Assembly (NCBI GenBank): GCA_004794785.1 | Contig: SJOL01006654.1 | Coordinates: 997,823-1,061,822 of the forward strand | DNA length: 64,000 nt | Origin: Opisthorchis felineus | Lineage: Eukaryota > Platyhelminthes > Trematoda > Opisthorchiida > Opisthorchiidae | Direction: 5' to 3' | Part shown: positions 25,688 to 39,500 of the stretch, piece by piece | Layout: each line of letters opens with the position of its first letter | How positions within the stretch are numbered: position 1 is the first letter of the stretch | Translations under genes and position numbers: made by a program | The notes under the pieces: model-generated | Told to the model about the DNA's origin: nothing | Database searches by the model: none | The model's input: the letters and a program-made list of their open reading frames with translations, nothing else

Positions 25688-27369
25688 TTATAATCGGCAG
25701 TGGCTAGAAGTGGCTCGTGGCCAGTACCCAACTGAGGTAGTCACTCTGCTTTTTCTATGCAACAGGCACTGACTCCGAATTGATTGCCCCCACGTTATTC
25801 CATGGAGCTCGGACGACTGACTTGGGCATGCACATCGCTTGCATGGATGACAGTTTTAATGCTTCTTCATTGACCAATTGTTCCGGAAAAATATCGATAG
25901 ATAGTATCCTTCTCAGCGTCAGGAACGCAGTCGGTTTCAGCAGCTTCAGGCTCGTACAAACAGGTACGGGTTTTAATTTCAAGTGGCACTAATGTTGTTG
26001 AGCTGGATGATCAAAAGGCGCAAAGAACTTTTTCCACTGGAATCCAAACCAGCAAAGCTCATTTGGCTCTGACGCTGATTGCAAATTCGACTTCGTATAT
26101 TCTATGAGCCAGTCCTCCTAGATCACCACACACACGAAGAGCAAAGTGTAAAACAGCTGACTTTATCCTGGAAACTAAACTGCATGAACGCGCTTGAGTC
26201 CTGTATGCGTTTTTCAGAGACACAGCAGACATGGACTGAGTAACATGGGTCTGAGTAACATATCCTGTTTGCCCATGTGGCATGAAGTGCGAACTTCGAG
26301 AGTTCCTTAATGCAAAATACCCGGTGGATTTAACGGTGTTATTTAGGTTAAAAGAAGACAGAAGTTTAACAGAAACTCGAGAGTTGCGCCCACCTGATGA
26401 CAGCGATAGCGCTGATATGTTTTCGAAGAGTTTGCAGCAACCTTATGTGTAGTGTTCTCCAAAAAATGTTGTTTTTCTGTTGCTAATGGTCAGCTGGATC
26501 CATAGTAGGGATTTCACGAATTCATTTCTCTCATGAAACTTCGGCAGAATTAGTCGATATTTTATTCTTTTATCCAGCAAATGTTTGCCAACTCACCAAA
26601 ATTTTACTTCGATGGCGTCTTTCTATTCAAAAGGTATCGTGAAACCCACAAAATTCCCAAAAGGTGCATATGCTGTTCATGCTCAGAATACCTTTACCAA
26701 TCAATTGGCTCAATTGGCCCGCCGTAAACTTTTTCGAAAAGTCACACTTACAGTAGTCACCATTAATTCTTGGCTCCTGTTCATCACTGTAAGCCGCAGC
26801 GTGTATAGGACGCCTTATGTTGCTAACCTTCTAAGGAATAACCACATCGGATTAATTTTTTCATCCCCTTGATTTGGTAATCCTCAAGTTCGTCATGAGG
26901 GAATGGCATTCATACAGATAACGAGCTGAATACTTCACAGCTAATCAGTAGATTTTTGCTTTTAATTCTCATATATATTTAGAAACAGCGATTCACTGCA
27001 CGTTTATCTTTCCTGGTTCGGAATCGGTAACAGTGACTAACACTTGGAGTCCTGTGGAGATTCATGCACACGATCTTCACAATGAGTCTGAAAATTATTA
27101 GTCAGTCTCACTTAGACGATAATTAAACTGATTACCATGCATTCGGGTAAAATACAGCTCAGCTAGCCCTTTATTAAACAGCTACGCAATTTGGTTGAAA
27201 TTAGCTCTTCCATCTAGGGGATAATTGTGGACAAACTATACTCCTAAGACACATACTGTAATTTACACGTAAATCGACAAGCAGGTCACTTGGAAATCAG
27301 ATGTTGCAAGTTCTCACTGAAGGACCCAGTCAAAACCGCACGACAAAGCAAGAACTGCGTGACTAGAGG
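25688..27369. other. No recognisable gene; possible LINE upstream remnant
   Basis: This stretch lies upstream, in minus-strand sense, of the RTE relic, where the linker and endonuclease domain would be expected. I could not recognise either. Minus-strand frames at 25755-25982 and 26059-26283 are in the right place but carry no diagnostic motif. Confidence 0.4.
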
Positions 27370-27502
27370 ATGGCAGTGCCATGTTTGCTCCACATTGAAG
27401 ATCATCAGTGGATTGTAAACTCTCTCCAAGATGGAATTCATGTAATAAATGGCCCCCTAACATCGCCGTTGGTGGAGCTTCAAAGTGCCTACAGTTGCAC
27501 AT
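27370..27502 (+). CDS. Possible first coding exon, unidentified
   Basis: An ATG-led frame (44 codons plus one base) ends at a consensus donor, CAT|GTAAGT at 27503. Its translation begins MAVPCLLHIEDHQWIVNSLQDG and looks protein-like. An in-frame TAG lies two codons upstream, so the ATG would be the true start. Nothing identifies the family, no second exon could be matched, and a minus-strand open frame covers the same bases. This is a weak candidate. Confidence 0.2.
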
Positions 27503-30500
27503 GTAAGTATTTAGGATTCAATAATAAACTAGTGAAGCTCGTAAAACTAGGCCAATTTTTCGTGGACCGAACTCAGAAGGAACTTGATTTGCAGTCTTGG
27601 TATCATGTAAGCACTCAAATGAGTTCATGCACCGTGCTTTCATTGTACTAATTTTGGATGATTCTAAAGTAAAAGGGCATTTCTTGAAAGCACCAATTGA
27701 AAAGTATTTCATTTCAGACAGCATTATCTCTGATCCTGACGATTTACTAGGCAGACCTCCATTTTATGTTTGAAAAGATTTATGGGCACCAACACCTCTA
27801 GAAGATAAAAAGGCCAACATCAATTCATAGTCACGTAGATGCTAGAATTATGATTGAGTGCGCTTTGACTAGTCGCGTTACTACGCGAATTTTTGCATGC
27901 TATTATGGTGAAAATACGGTTGAGGAAAACACTACCAATTTGCACCCCCAAAATAGTGTAACCATTTTGAAATCCCGAGTTTTTTAGCCACCTTCATGAC
28001 AACCAGCAATGACTGGTTGCTTGATTTCATATTATCTTCAGTCATGTATCCCACTGATAGTGAATCTACTCCTGTGTAAAAATATCAATATCGTCAAGTG
28101 TGTTATAGTGTTACTCCTTGGGGAGTTGTATTCTACCAATGACATGACCCGTGTGGATAACATGAATGCAGACGCGATTGGTAACATATTGCCATCACCT
28201 TATTGAACCTCCGGGCACTTCGTTGATTAAATCTAAACTAAGTAAGCCGTCTTTTTCGATATTGTTCTTTAATTGTTGAGTGTCTATTGTCGGGTTACCA
28301 GAGTTTGGATCATATTCCAAGTAGGTTAACCTAGTATTGAATTCGGAAATTGTTAGATTCACTGATTAATTCGAGAATCAGACTTGCCGGATAAATATGT
28401 ATGTCAACTAAGTCTGAATACTTATTTGGACGGTGCAGAGCTGGAGACCACAAAAGAACTTTTTCCGGTGTCACCTACAGACGATCTAACTGGCGGATTT
28501 CCTCGTTTAAAAGCTGAGTGCTTCGTGTTTCAGTAGTCTCGAATATTACCGAGTCAAACGACGAACTGCTGATTATCTCGGTTTTTAGGCTTTGCATAAA
28601 TGAGCATGAATATTATTCTTGCATTTGGTGTGCGTCTACTTGTTCACGTGTCCAAATTCGGCACTCTACCAGTGACACATTGACAAATACGTGATAAGGT
28701 GTGATTTGGACGCTGGTCAATCTCCGTTCCGCAGCAAACAAAAATCACGCCAGGCCAAAAATGCTTGACATGCTAAAGTCAAAAAAGAAAAAAATCTTGA
28801 AGATAAGCCAGGCAGTAAAACGGCAAAACGACAGAATACGTGCGCCATTTTAGAGAAGGACTCATTCGACTATGGGCCGTATGACACCATTTTGAGTCAC
28901 GCAGTTTTGGTGATGATAACCCCAACCTCAGACGAATTTACGTTTACGATTCAAGGACATTGAGCAGCTATATAGTGAAAAATTACACACGTGACACGGC
29001 GTTTTAGCAAATGGCACACGCCTCGAGACTGTGTCTGGACGTGAGTAATGAATCCGAGTCGACATGTGACTTTTGTTGAAAATATCAAGTAGATTAGTCT
29101 GTTCCTGGGACGTGATTTGAAATTATCAAACATGAAGTGTCTAAAATAATTGAATATTTGGGCAATAGACAGATGTCTTCAAATGACCAATAACATATTC
29201 GAGAGTTATGTGAGATCCACTATAGCTGATTGAACACCAGCCAATCAGATCGTACGGTGGTTATCTGAGCCCTAATATTAACGAGCGAATAGAAAGTACC
29301 TAAAAAAAAGGGAAGAAGGGAATACGTGAAGTCTATAGTAAGTTGTAAAAGTTTTGCTCACCTTTGATTTTGTATAAACCAGCTTATTCCGCAGATTTGA
29401 GTGAACCGTAGCGCGGGACAAAAAATTGCAGCATTTTTACTTGTTACTTTCAAATTGTTTTCCACTGTTTCCTTTGGGGCAGTCGTGAGCACGTTAACCA
29501 TACACATAAACGTGCATTACCATTCACTTGGGCAAGGCAAAAATGTCCTCGGCTTCTCGCACTGTCTTGCGAGAGTCAGATGCCTTCAGAGCTACATCAG
29601 TAAAACACTGTCGCTTAGCTTTGGTGGATCTTACCACTAACATATCTGTCCAAGGACCAATGAGAGTCTGTTATTTTGATATTGTTGTTGCGCGCGGTTT
29701 AAAATACTTGAATCGGTATTTTTTCGCAAGCAGGATTCACTTAAAACTAGCGCCTGAATATAGTCAATCCTGAAGAGCCCATCCACGGAATGGAGCAACC
29801 TAACTTACCAATTCCACAGAAGATCTCGGTACTGCTGGGCTAACTCATATCACAGGAAGTATGTGCACCTTAAAGTGCACCTGGAGAAATAATGAAACAA
29901 ACGAAATAAAGAATAGGAATACCCCCTATGTGCTGCAGAAGCATAGTTTTGTTTGGTTCCGACCGGCCATGGCAAACAATTAAGCACGATGTAGTTAGAA
30001 AATTAAACTATCATAAACCCCACCAAATGAAGACTTATATAGGGATAAATGGATATTTATGTTTAAAAACAGGCTGCTGAGCCAGAGCAGTTTAGTTACA
30101 CCTGCTCTGTTGACAGTCAAAATGCCGACACCCGTTTTTAGTAGCGTGGTTTTGGCCCACACGACGACAAACAGATGGATTACGATACGCTGCCACCCTT
30201 TTACACTCTGATGATGTAAGACCGATTATTGATCACCTGGTGCTGTTATCAGAATAGTGTTAGATCTAGTGACTGAAAATTTACTTTTACCTATCAAGTA
30301 AGCGAACATGGTGCTCACATGAGGTTCCGAATTCGGAAGAGGTTCCCAGTATTCAAATAAATAGTGGCTCTGAAGTTTTGACCAACGTATTTACAATCAA
30401 GAAGAACCGTCCGTTGCTGCTAAATAGTGAATGAGCGACAGCGGTGTATATAGCAATCTTCAGCTATCCTGGATACCAAACTACTTGACAGTCAGTCTGA

Positions 30501-33500
30501 TGAATAGCCACAACATCATGCCTCGAAATACGTCTCAAGTTCAGAATGAAAATTTTTGGACAGTGAAAGAGTGAGAAATTTTACTTTACTCGGACATATC
30601 TCATACTGCATATTAAATATTATATTGTATTACGTGAATGTTGGTCATTATACTGATTGGCTTACAAAAAAAGCATTCAAAGTTTGCACATCCATAATAA
30701 GTTAAAAATATCAGTGCATTTTTGTTTGTTCAAAAATCTGTTATTACCACCTACCAAATTCATAATACTCGTTGAACCTCGTATTGCTCCTGATGAATGA
30801 GACGGGGGATGAGATGGGGATCTGTTGTGTAGAACATGTCAACCTTTACTTTGACTGCACTGCGATAACTTCGACAAGATTTCGGGAGAAAGACCAACGG
30901 AGTTTAGCATTTTGCTAAATATGCATATCATTGGCCGGTGTGGAGAAAAATAATTCGTGACTGAGAACATTCTTACCCTGATATAGTCAGACTCATGATG
31001 TACTACGCCGATATGTTTGCATAAAGGTCATATCTGTAAAACCGCGTTTGTTGGCCAAGACGTTTTTCAGTACCTGGAATAAATTGGTATTCGGATATTG
31101 CAGTCTGTCGCCTGGTTGATAAGGAGAATATCCATCTAGTGTCTCAGAATACTTGCAGCAGGAAAAACGGATATCTGAAAGATCGTGCAGAATTTTGGTT
31201 TTCATTGGACCCCTCGTTAACTGTGAATCGTTTTGGGGTCTTCTTTAAGTGAACTTGCGGCATGGTTGTCAAATCACAAGTGACATCGGAATCACTAGAG
31301 AGTTCACCTATTTCCCTTCCAAAGTATGTACAAGACTCGCTAAGTTTCATGGTATTTCAAGTCCAGTTATTTTCAAAACAAAAAAAATTAGTATTTTCAT
31401 TTTGATTGAAGTTTTCTCAAAACCTTAAATTTATTGTGTAAAGACTTTTAAGCTCAACAGTTTGGCATGCAATGCACGAATAATTTTAGTCACAAAAACT
31501 CCCAGCTCACCCTCGAGTAGAAATTCATAGCACTCCTACTGCGTCCTGACGAAAAAAGTAGGAACATGAGGGTTGGTCATCGCGGTTTTCGGGTAGTTTT
31601 GTAAGATCCAATACAATCACCTAACGTGCTGCTAGTCAAGTGTGACAATGCTGCATAGCTGCTTCAATTACTTTCCTGTGGAAGCCGTTCACTACGAGGT
31701 TCAGCGAAAATAGTGAATTTCGCTAATAAACCTTGCTGCTTGTAAAGAATAATCAGTTCAGGGATGTATCTTGTACAACGTATTAAAGCAGTATTTTCTT
31801 AGCAGCTTATAGTCTTCTCAAATTGGCCTATCAGATAGCATCAACTCAGCACAGTCCAGTCCGGAACGCTTTGATCTATGACCAACTGTGATGTTAGATT
31901 ACTTGTTCCGGTTATCTAGTTCGCATTCAGAAAATGTTGAGCAGTGATGCGCTTACCACGATTTAGCAGAATAACTGAAATTTGTTCATTATTACGATTT
32001 ACTTAATAACAATCCACTGCGTAATCCGCGTTAATTTCTGTAACTAGGAGAATGTACAAACTGCTCCATTATCTAATGTTATGTACCTTGATTTTGTGTG
32101 AGATGGTTTGAAATCTAGACACGCTACCTGTCATTCACCATTGCAGTAATGTACACTGTACTGCTGGATTCGTGAAATAAAACCTTCATACTTTGGAGAA
32201 ATCGTTACCGCAGGTGCTCAACAGCTTAACAGCAGATCCGTAGGAAAAAACTATACCGACTGTTACAAACTGATCAACTTGACCAGACTGTGCACATTTC
32301 TCCCACGCAGTAAGATATCAAGACAAACTAAACTGACTCCGAAAACGCGTGAAAAATCCAAACGTAATATGTGCACACTGTTGTCAAATTTCTGGGAATA
32401 TTGAATTGACCTCTGGCTTGAAACCAATCACTCAGATACAAAGGAAGTTAATACGTTGAATCATGTAGGGTAATGAGAAAACACCGGAAGCGTGCCATTT
32501 AATAGCGTTATGGTCCCTCTACGGAAGCCGTTGAAATAACTAATTCCATTCTTGTCAACAAAAGCTATTGGGAATAAAGTCACCCTAACTCGACACATTT
32601 CACGAAGGCATTCAGAATTGGCCAAGCTTATCGCAATAGAACAGTCAACTGAATATGTTCCACCTAGTTTCATAAACCCCTGTCCTCAGCTCAGTTAAAA
32701 ATGTCTGAACTCCTTTGAAGCACCGGCCACAAACACAATCTTCCCAGTAAAATGAGACATTAAACAACACAATGGATTATGGAGACGGCCGAGCAACAAA
32801 AACAGGAATAGATGTTAGTATGTCAAAAATAATTAGAATACTCAAAAAAGGGTTGGATGTACCCTGTAATTTGTGAACCACGTGTGTATGTATATCACTG
32901 AGCCGAAAAAGTCATTTTTCGGAAACAGTGGCCCCTTAGCATCATTGTGCGAAAAATTTGCGCACAAAATGCGGCACCCCGCAAAAAATGAACACAGAGG
33001 TCCTTCTCGTAAGGCTGCCGATGTACTCTAATCAGTGTCGATTGTCCATCGAAAAACAGTCACAAAGTGTCACTAGTACTGTACTGCCAGACAGTGCTTA
33101 GAATACTGTTGTCGGGAAGCAGTTTGACTACATCACACTGAGTGCCTATTCCAATGGCATGCACTTTTTAATCAAGGACTAATTCGAAAACAATCTCCTC
33201 GGGTATCTGACAGATTGATTAATTTGGATCTCCGTCACTTATGGACAACCACCAAGATAACCACACTACATTTTAGAGTTTCTCGTATATTTGTGGTACG
33301 TAAACACATGGGTCGGGGGTTCCAAGAGCCAGCAGAATTACTATCACATGCAAATGACCCCAGATCGGACGCATTCGTCGCACAGGATCTCAGAAGCCTA
33401 TTACCGACGATTCACCATAGCGGGCAAGATCGACAAGCAAGCAAACGACCGTATCCATCGGTCGGTATGTCCCGGTGTGCAGGAGCAAAAATATGATGCG

Positions 33501-36500
33501 GGTGCCTGTGCAAGTGCGCAAGGCAGGCTTTGGTCAATCAGCCGATTGTTTTTAGGCTGGGTTGGTCGCTTCCATATTCTGTCCCCCACAGTCCTTTTTA
33601 GAACTGCACAACAAAAATGTAGCCGCTTCAAGTAAAACACAAACCATGCAACCTGCTGAGATGAAACCAGTAGTTCCTGTGCGAAGCAGCATTTTGTACA
33701 ACGTCGCGAAAGCGTAGGCACCGAAATCCAGGCACAAGAAAGTTACGAAAGTTCAACGGAAGCACCATAGCAGCGAGTATAGCTTAGGAGTTACGCTGTA
33801 GATGTGCTTTTGCAAATTAAAAAAATGAACTGTGTTCGGCCTTGCCCCAGTATCATATGTCGTACATTGGCCTGTTTTGATAGAGCGAAACGTGGCCTTA
33901 ACTAGCAAGCAAAACGAGGTCAAGGTCACATGCGGGACTACCAGCTGCTCATACGGTGGCCATTTTTTTTAAATTTTGGATGTTCAGTGTAGGTATAAAA
34001 TGTTTCTCCTTGCTCCTCGAAGGAGCGAGGAGAAACCATCATTTAAATCGTGGAGTCGTCTCTTCTAAATTACCTCCGAAGTGGATGTTCTTCACGAAAA
34101 GGAGCGTTCAGCAGCAAGTAAAAACACATTTTATAGAAATCTAACCACAAAACAATAGGCTGGATTCAGCATGCACATGCTAGGTGGTGACACCTGGGCG
34201 CTGAGCTGCATGTTAACGGAGAGCACGCTCTGCATCGGTTGCTGTTGCGTACTCTCGGTAACGGTAATCTGCCATCCAGACGAGAGAACAGTGATGCATA
34301 AACCTGAGGACAAAGAGTGAAACATTTTACAACAAGGTCTTCCAAAACTGGTGGTCTCGAACTGGGTATCTTTCTTAGGTTGCACTCTACTAGGGCATAC
34401 GAGATTTCATTATTTTCGTTAGTACTTGAAGTTACGCTGCTCCAAGGACAAATAAACATTTCGAAAACAGCACGTTCCTGATCCCTGTGTCCACATACCT
34501 TGAGAAGTAACTACCAGGTAGGAAATCTTTAATGCCAAGTAAGCAGACCATACTGTTTGTCCGTACCGGCATGTGTTTAGACATCACATTCTGATGAAAC
34601 TAATTTGAAAAATGGAGATTATTGATGGCCACCTTAGCAACACCAGTAATCTAAAACAAACGATCAAATCCTGTTGATCCTAAAAGGATGATTGTTCAGT
34701 GGATCCAGAAACATCTTGTTGCAAGGATATTTCGTTTTGGTTACTTTAATCACAATGAAAATCTCTCTGCTCAATTCTAACTGTGCCCATAAAGACCTGA
34801 CTATTTCTTTGCTGTAGCGAAATTTTCTCCACTTGATTTCTATTCTCATCGTTTTTCTACCGCTGAAAAGGTGTAGAAGATGACGAAAATCTGGTAACAA
34901 GGCTTTAATTCTGGTTGATAAAATGATGTACATTTTGGCTAGACTGATACATCATGGAAAACAGATTTTTATACGTTCACTCTCACTATGAAAAAATAAA
35001 TGCAGTGCAATCAAACGAAAACGGTTGGTGATAAGCTCTAAGCCATGCCTGGCTACAGGGCTGTCGAAATAACTTTAGTTGTATGTAAAGACCATTGTAT
35101 GACACTAATACGTTTACAGTATCTGGTGATCTTTGATGCTTGCATGAGGTCACAGTGCATAAAGAACAGTGTTAATGAAATTTCACACGACACGTAGCAG
35201 GCTTACTGTAAGGCAATTCATGCCACACCCATTGGGAAGTCCTATTCGGCTAAGAGGTCATTTTTATGCTTGTCCTTGCTCGGCGTAGCTGTATTTGGAC
35301 TTAAACTGTTTCCCGTGAACTCTCTGTGGCAGCGAAAAATTGGGCTTGCAAATATTGGAAGTACGTCCGCTGAGCTTATGATTAGATCAGACTGAGAAAT
35401 CGATCAGATATGGTTGACACTACTACGTGACGCTTTGTGTGTGCGCACTATACCACTGACTTATGCCACTACGGCATCCAGAGTTTCTTCAGTATACTTA
35501 TTTGGATGGTAGAATACCAGACTGGCATCCCTAACAGTGTATCATGCGGCCGTTTTTCTTCAAAATAACCTTGTTTAACCAAACTATCCGATGGCTCCAA
35601 ACCAGTTCATGTTTCATTTGCTTTGTTTCCTTACCTATAGTAACAAGGCTCCGATTGCTTTACCCGCCGAAACGTCCCAATTTTTATCATAGCTTTTGGC
35701 TTTAATTCGGTTTTTTTTACGTCCAAACCCCTTCAATAAGCTTTGGTAATAGGTTGTAAATAGTGTTTCTTGATACGATTACTCGCTGGTCAGATCAAGT
35801 GGTTGTAACTGCGTAATGGGATGCATCTAGCCGCCTGAAGTCTCACGCATCATTTTTAGTAGGCTGGAGGGGGATGAACAACGTTAGATCTGTAATTTGC
35901 TTGCCTTGTTAGATTCAGAAACAGCCTGAAAATACTGCGTAAAAGGTCCAGGCTCTCACACCGGGTTTTGTGTCCGAACAGGTGAAAGAGATGACCCGGT
36001 TTACATGACTTGCAAAAATGCAATCAGTGATGGAACGTTGTCTACTGTGTCGTTTGAATAAACTACTCTGAATTAAAATTACTGACCCAAATTTGAAAAT
36101 AACTGCAAGCCCATTCAGAAGAAACAAATAGTTGATTTTTAGCATATTCGTTCCCGGAATTTGGTAATGGTTATTCTGAGTTGGATATGCTAGATGCTTT
36201 CAAATTACTTCAGATACCAGCTGAACGGCGCTCTAACAAAAGCGAAAACTAAGCTAGTCATGGTGAATGTTTCACCCGATACTACTGTTTAAGAGGATAT
36301 TTCTGTCCTACTAATTGTTTTCGAATAATATGGGTAAATATGTCCAAGCATAAAAGTTCAAATCTAACACACGTAACCTTGATATATCGGGACATGTAAA
36401 AGTCGACCTAAAGTAACCATACGAAATGGTTTAAAAGTCATGAACTTTAATTCTTTATCGGATAAGTTTCAAGCACCGTATGATCATCCGTAGATGGTGG

Positions 36501-39500
36501 TGGGGAAATCGCGTTTCAGCTATAGATTCATCCTTTGAAATGAATCCAACTTATGCCTTAAAAAGATGAACCACCTTAAAAATATTTAATTTTCGGTGAC
36601 CATCATCAGCACAGTGCACCTCGTAAATCCCTACGGTGGGTAAGAAGTGAAGCATTCCGAATATGTCTGAGCACTGTCTGTTCAGTTAACCAACCAATGA
36701 CGGTGCTTTTTTGACACTAAAACATGACAAAGTAGCAGGATTCTTTAATCGCACGGCTCACAGGCGACATGGTGCTGACTGGTTCCGCGAAAGATTGTTC
36801 CTCAAAGTGAAGGTCGATGGAAATTGACATTTTTGGTTTTGGGTGGATTATCCATTTTTTGCATCCATTGCGAAGATCTATAATTAAACCTCAAAATTTA
36901 GTGCAAGATAGGCAAATTTTCCCAGCTAATAAGCAGTTCTGGAAATGCAAGTAGAATAGAATATCCACTGAGTCCCCTGAGGTGTGTAAGGCTGATGATT
37001 ACCCACAAAATCTAAGCGTCTAAACTGCGCTCAGTGATGTCAAACGCAGATAAATTTCATCTACTGCAGTGAACAGGAATAAGGTTCCCTTAAGCATCCG
37101 AGGGAACTGATTTTAGCACTCCATTTTTGCCACTAGATTTTACAGTTTATTTCAAACCTTTGTCTTTCTAGTAATTTTCACTCCAATGAACGAAGTGTGC
37201 CTCAGTCACTAGGTAACATCTTTGCTCTTTTATTGCCTATCAACACCGCAAAAACCAATCAGGAAATTCGCGAATAAAAGCCACCGTAAACGGCGCCGAG
37301 AATAATTTGGTCACTGCGAAAAAGTAAACGTCAATCTCTGTGGAATAAAGACAAAACGTTTAGCACTTATATAGGGTTATAATTTTTTTCATGGAGGTGT
37401 CATAACAATGAGGTTCACGCAATGGCCTCCAAATCAGGGTATTCATGGGTTTTGTTTACAATTGGAAAGCCGGGTTGAATAAAATACAGAGCTATGGTGT
37501 TTCAACTCGATACTGGACATAGGCATAACCATGATCATACTACTTGACAACCACATGCTCTGCATATATCACAAATCTTCAGCTGCTTTAATGAAATAGT
37601 GCTCAGAATAGAAAACCCGTTTAAAACCTTTTCAAACTGGCATTTTTCTATGTTTATCAGTACTTTGGGGGCAAAATGTCAAACTTAAGGTAACCTTACT
37701 CATGTGCTAATCTGTGGACGGAGCAGTGTTATAATTCATAAAAGTGATGTGATCGCGCTCATTCTACGTTTATGAACGTTAGGCACCTTGACCACCTAAA
37801 GTGCTTTTGCCGTAGGTCCCATAACTGCCCGTTCAAGTATCTCTTCCCAAAGCTCCATGTGCACCGATCGTACCTGCTAATACGCAAGCACTGTACCGAT
37901 GCATGGGTAATTGGAAAGAATACGTATTCTTCAGCCATAAAAAGGCGGGCTTTTTGGAATTATGTTTTCTAATACAAAGGATACCTCTACAAAGCTCCAC
38001 AATCTGAAAAACATCAGGACAAAATCACTCCATCAGGACAAATGTGGCTTTCAACTTTGCGCACAAGCTAAATACCAGAGTGTGCATAACTTCCTCACCG
38101 AAATATCTCGGTGGTACACAACAGGTAATAAATGCGTGAGATCATCCGACCAAAATTATGCTTTTAGTATATAAGTCAAGTATGAAAAAAAGCTGGTAGT
38201 TCCATTAGTAATAATTGCGAAGTATCGGCTAGAGATATCATATAATGTGGTTTGGAAAATTGACTCACACAATTAGGTCGTGTCCGACGCAGTTCTCACA
38301 TCACAGACTTCGTTGAATGCACATGATCCTAATCTGACAGAATCGGAATAACTTACGAAGGTTCTCCTCCCTGAATGTTCACTTAAACGTGCATCCTGGT
38401 TACCAGTTGAGGCGTTGCAAATGTGTTTGAGTTGTAATGCTTCCAAAAATAAGCCCGAACGAATCTGTATACAGACAAACACACTTCTTGACCAGCCCAC
38501 ATATGGAAACTTTATGCTTATCAAAGACAGACGCTTTTAGGAACATGCTCATCGGCTTTGTGAAATCATTTACGAGCGCTCAATCATTATTCGCGCATAC
38601 CATCAGTGCGGTCCATTATCTTTCTGATGGTTGGTGCATGTTTTACAGCGATGTTCTATAACGATCATGTCCAAAATCATACAGTGATTACCTCGAACAC
38701 TTTTGCAACTCATTGTGGAAAGTAGGAAGTTGGGAATGGTATAGTAATCAAGCACGCAAGCTGAAAATCAGCCATCATTAGGGGTGTTTTTGGATACCAA
38801 CAATCTTAAGAAATTCGTAAATCTTTACGGGACACATAAAATGCATCTGAGCTATTGGGCATGCGTAGACGCATATCGTGTGGTGATTTCGAATACCGAC
38901 ACATGGCTTAGCCATATAATGATTACCACAGATCATAACTTTTGTGTATGAACTACAGCTACAAAGGTTTGTTTACGGTAACCCAAATAAGACCGAAGAT
39001 AGTTTTGCTTGTGACTTTTGGGAGAATTTAATTTTAGGTGACACGCCAAGCTATAAGTTTACAACGTTGGTCGTATGCAGCGTAATGAAATACCGAGTCG
39101 TTGGAGTATCAGGCATGCAGCTGAAAATCTATCCCACCAATACATAATCAAAGCTCCCTTAATTCATCAATCGGCTAGGAAGGAAAGACGTCGTGTACAA
39201 TACTCAATTTGGTGCTATTTTGTTCCACAATATCTTACCAATATCTCGCGATCTGGGCAGAATTTTGAACAAAATCCAACAACAACACTTAAGATAACGG
39301 TGTTATAAGAACCATGGCCTCTCAGTCATACAACAGCGCAGACCATGGTAGATTAATATACAAATGTAGCAAAAGCATGTATGACGGTTAGCTGAATAAA
39401 TAGATTGATGAGGAAGGACACAATGATATCGAACGTAAAGGTAGGTTGAGCTCAGCGAAGATCCTCCTTTATATGTTTCGGAACAATTACTGACTGCATT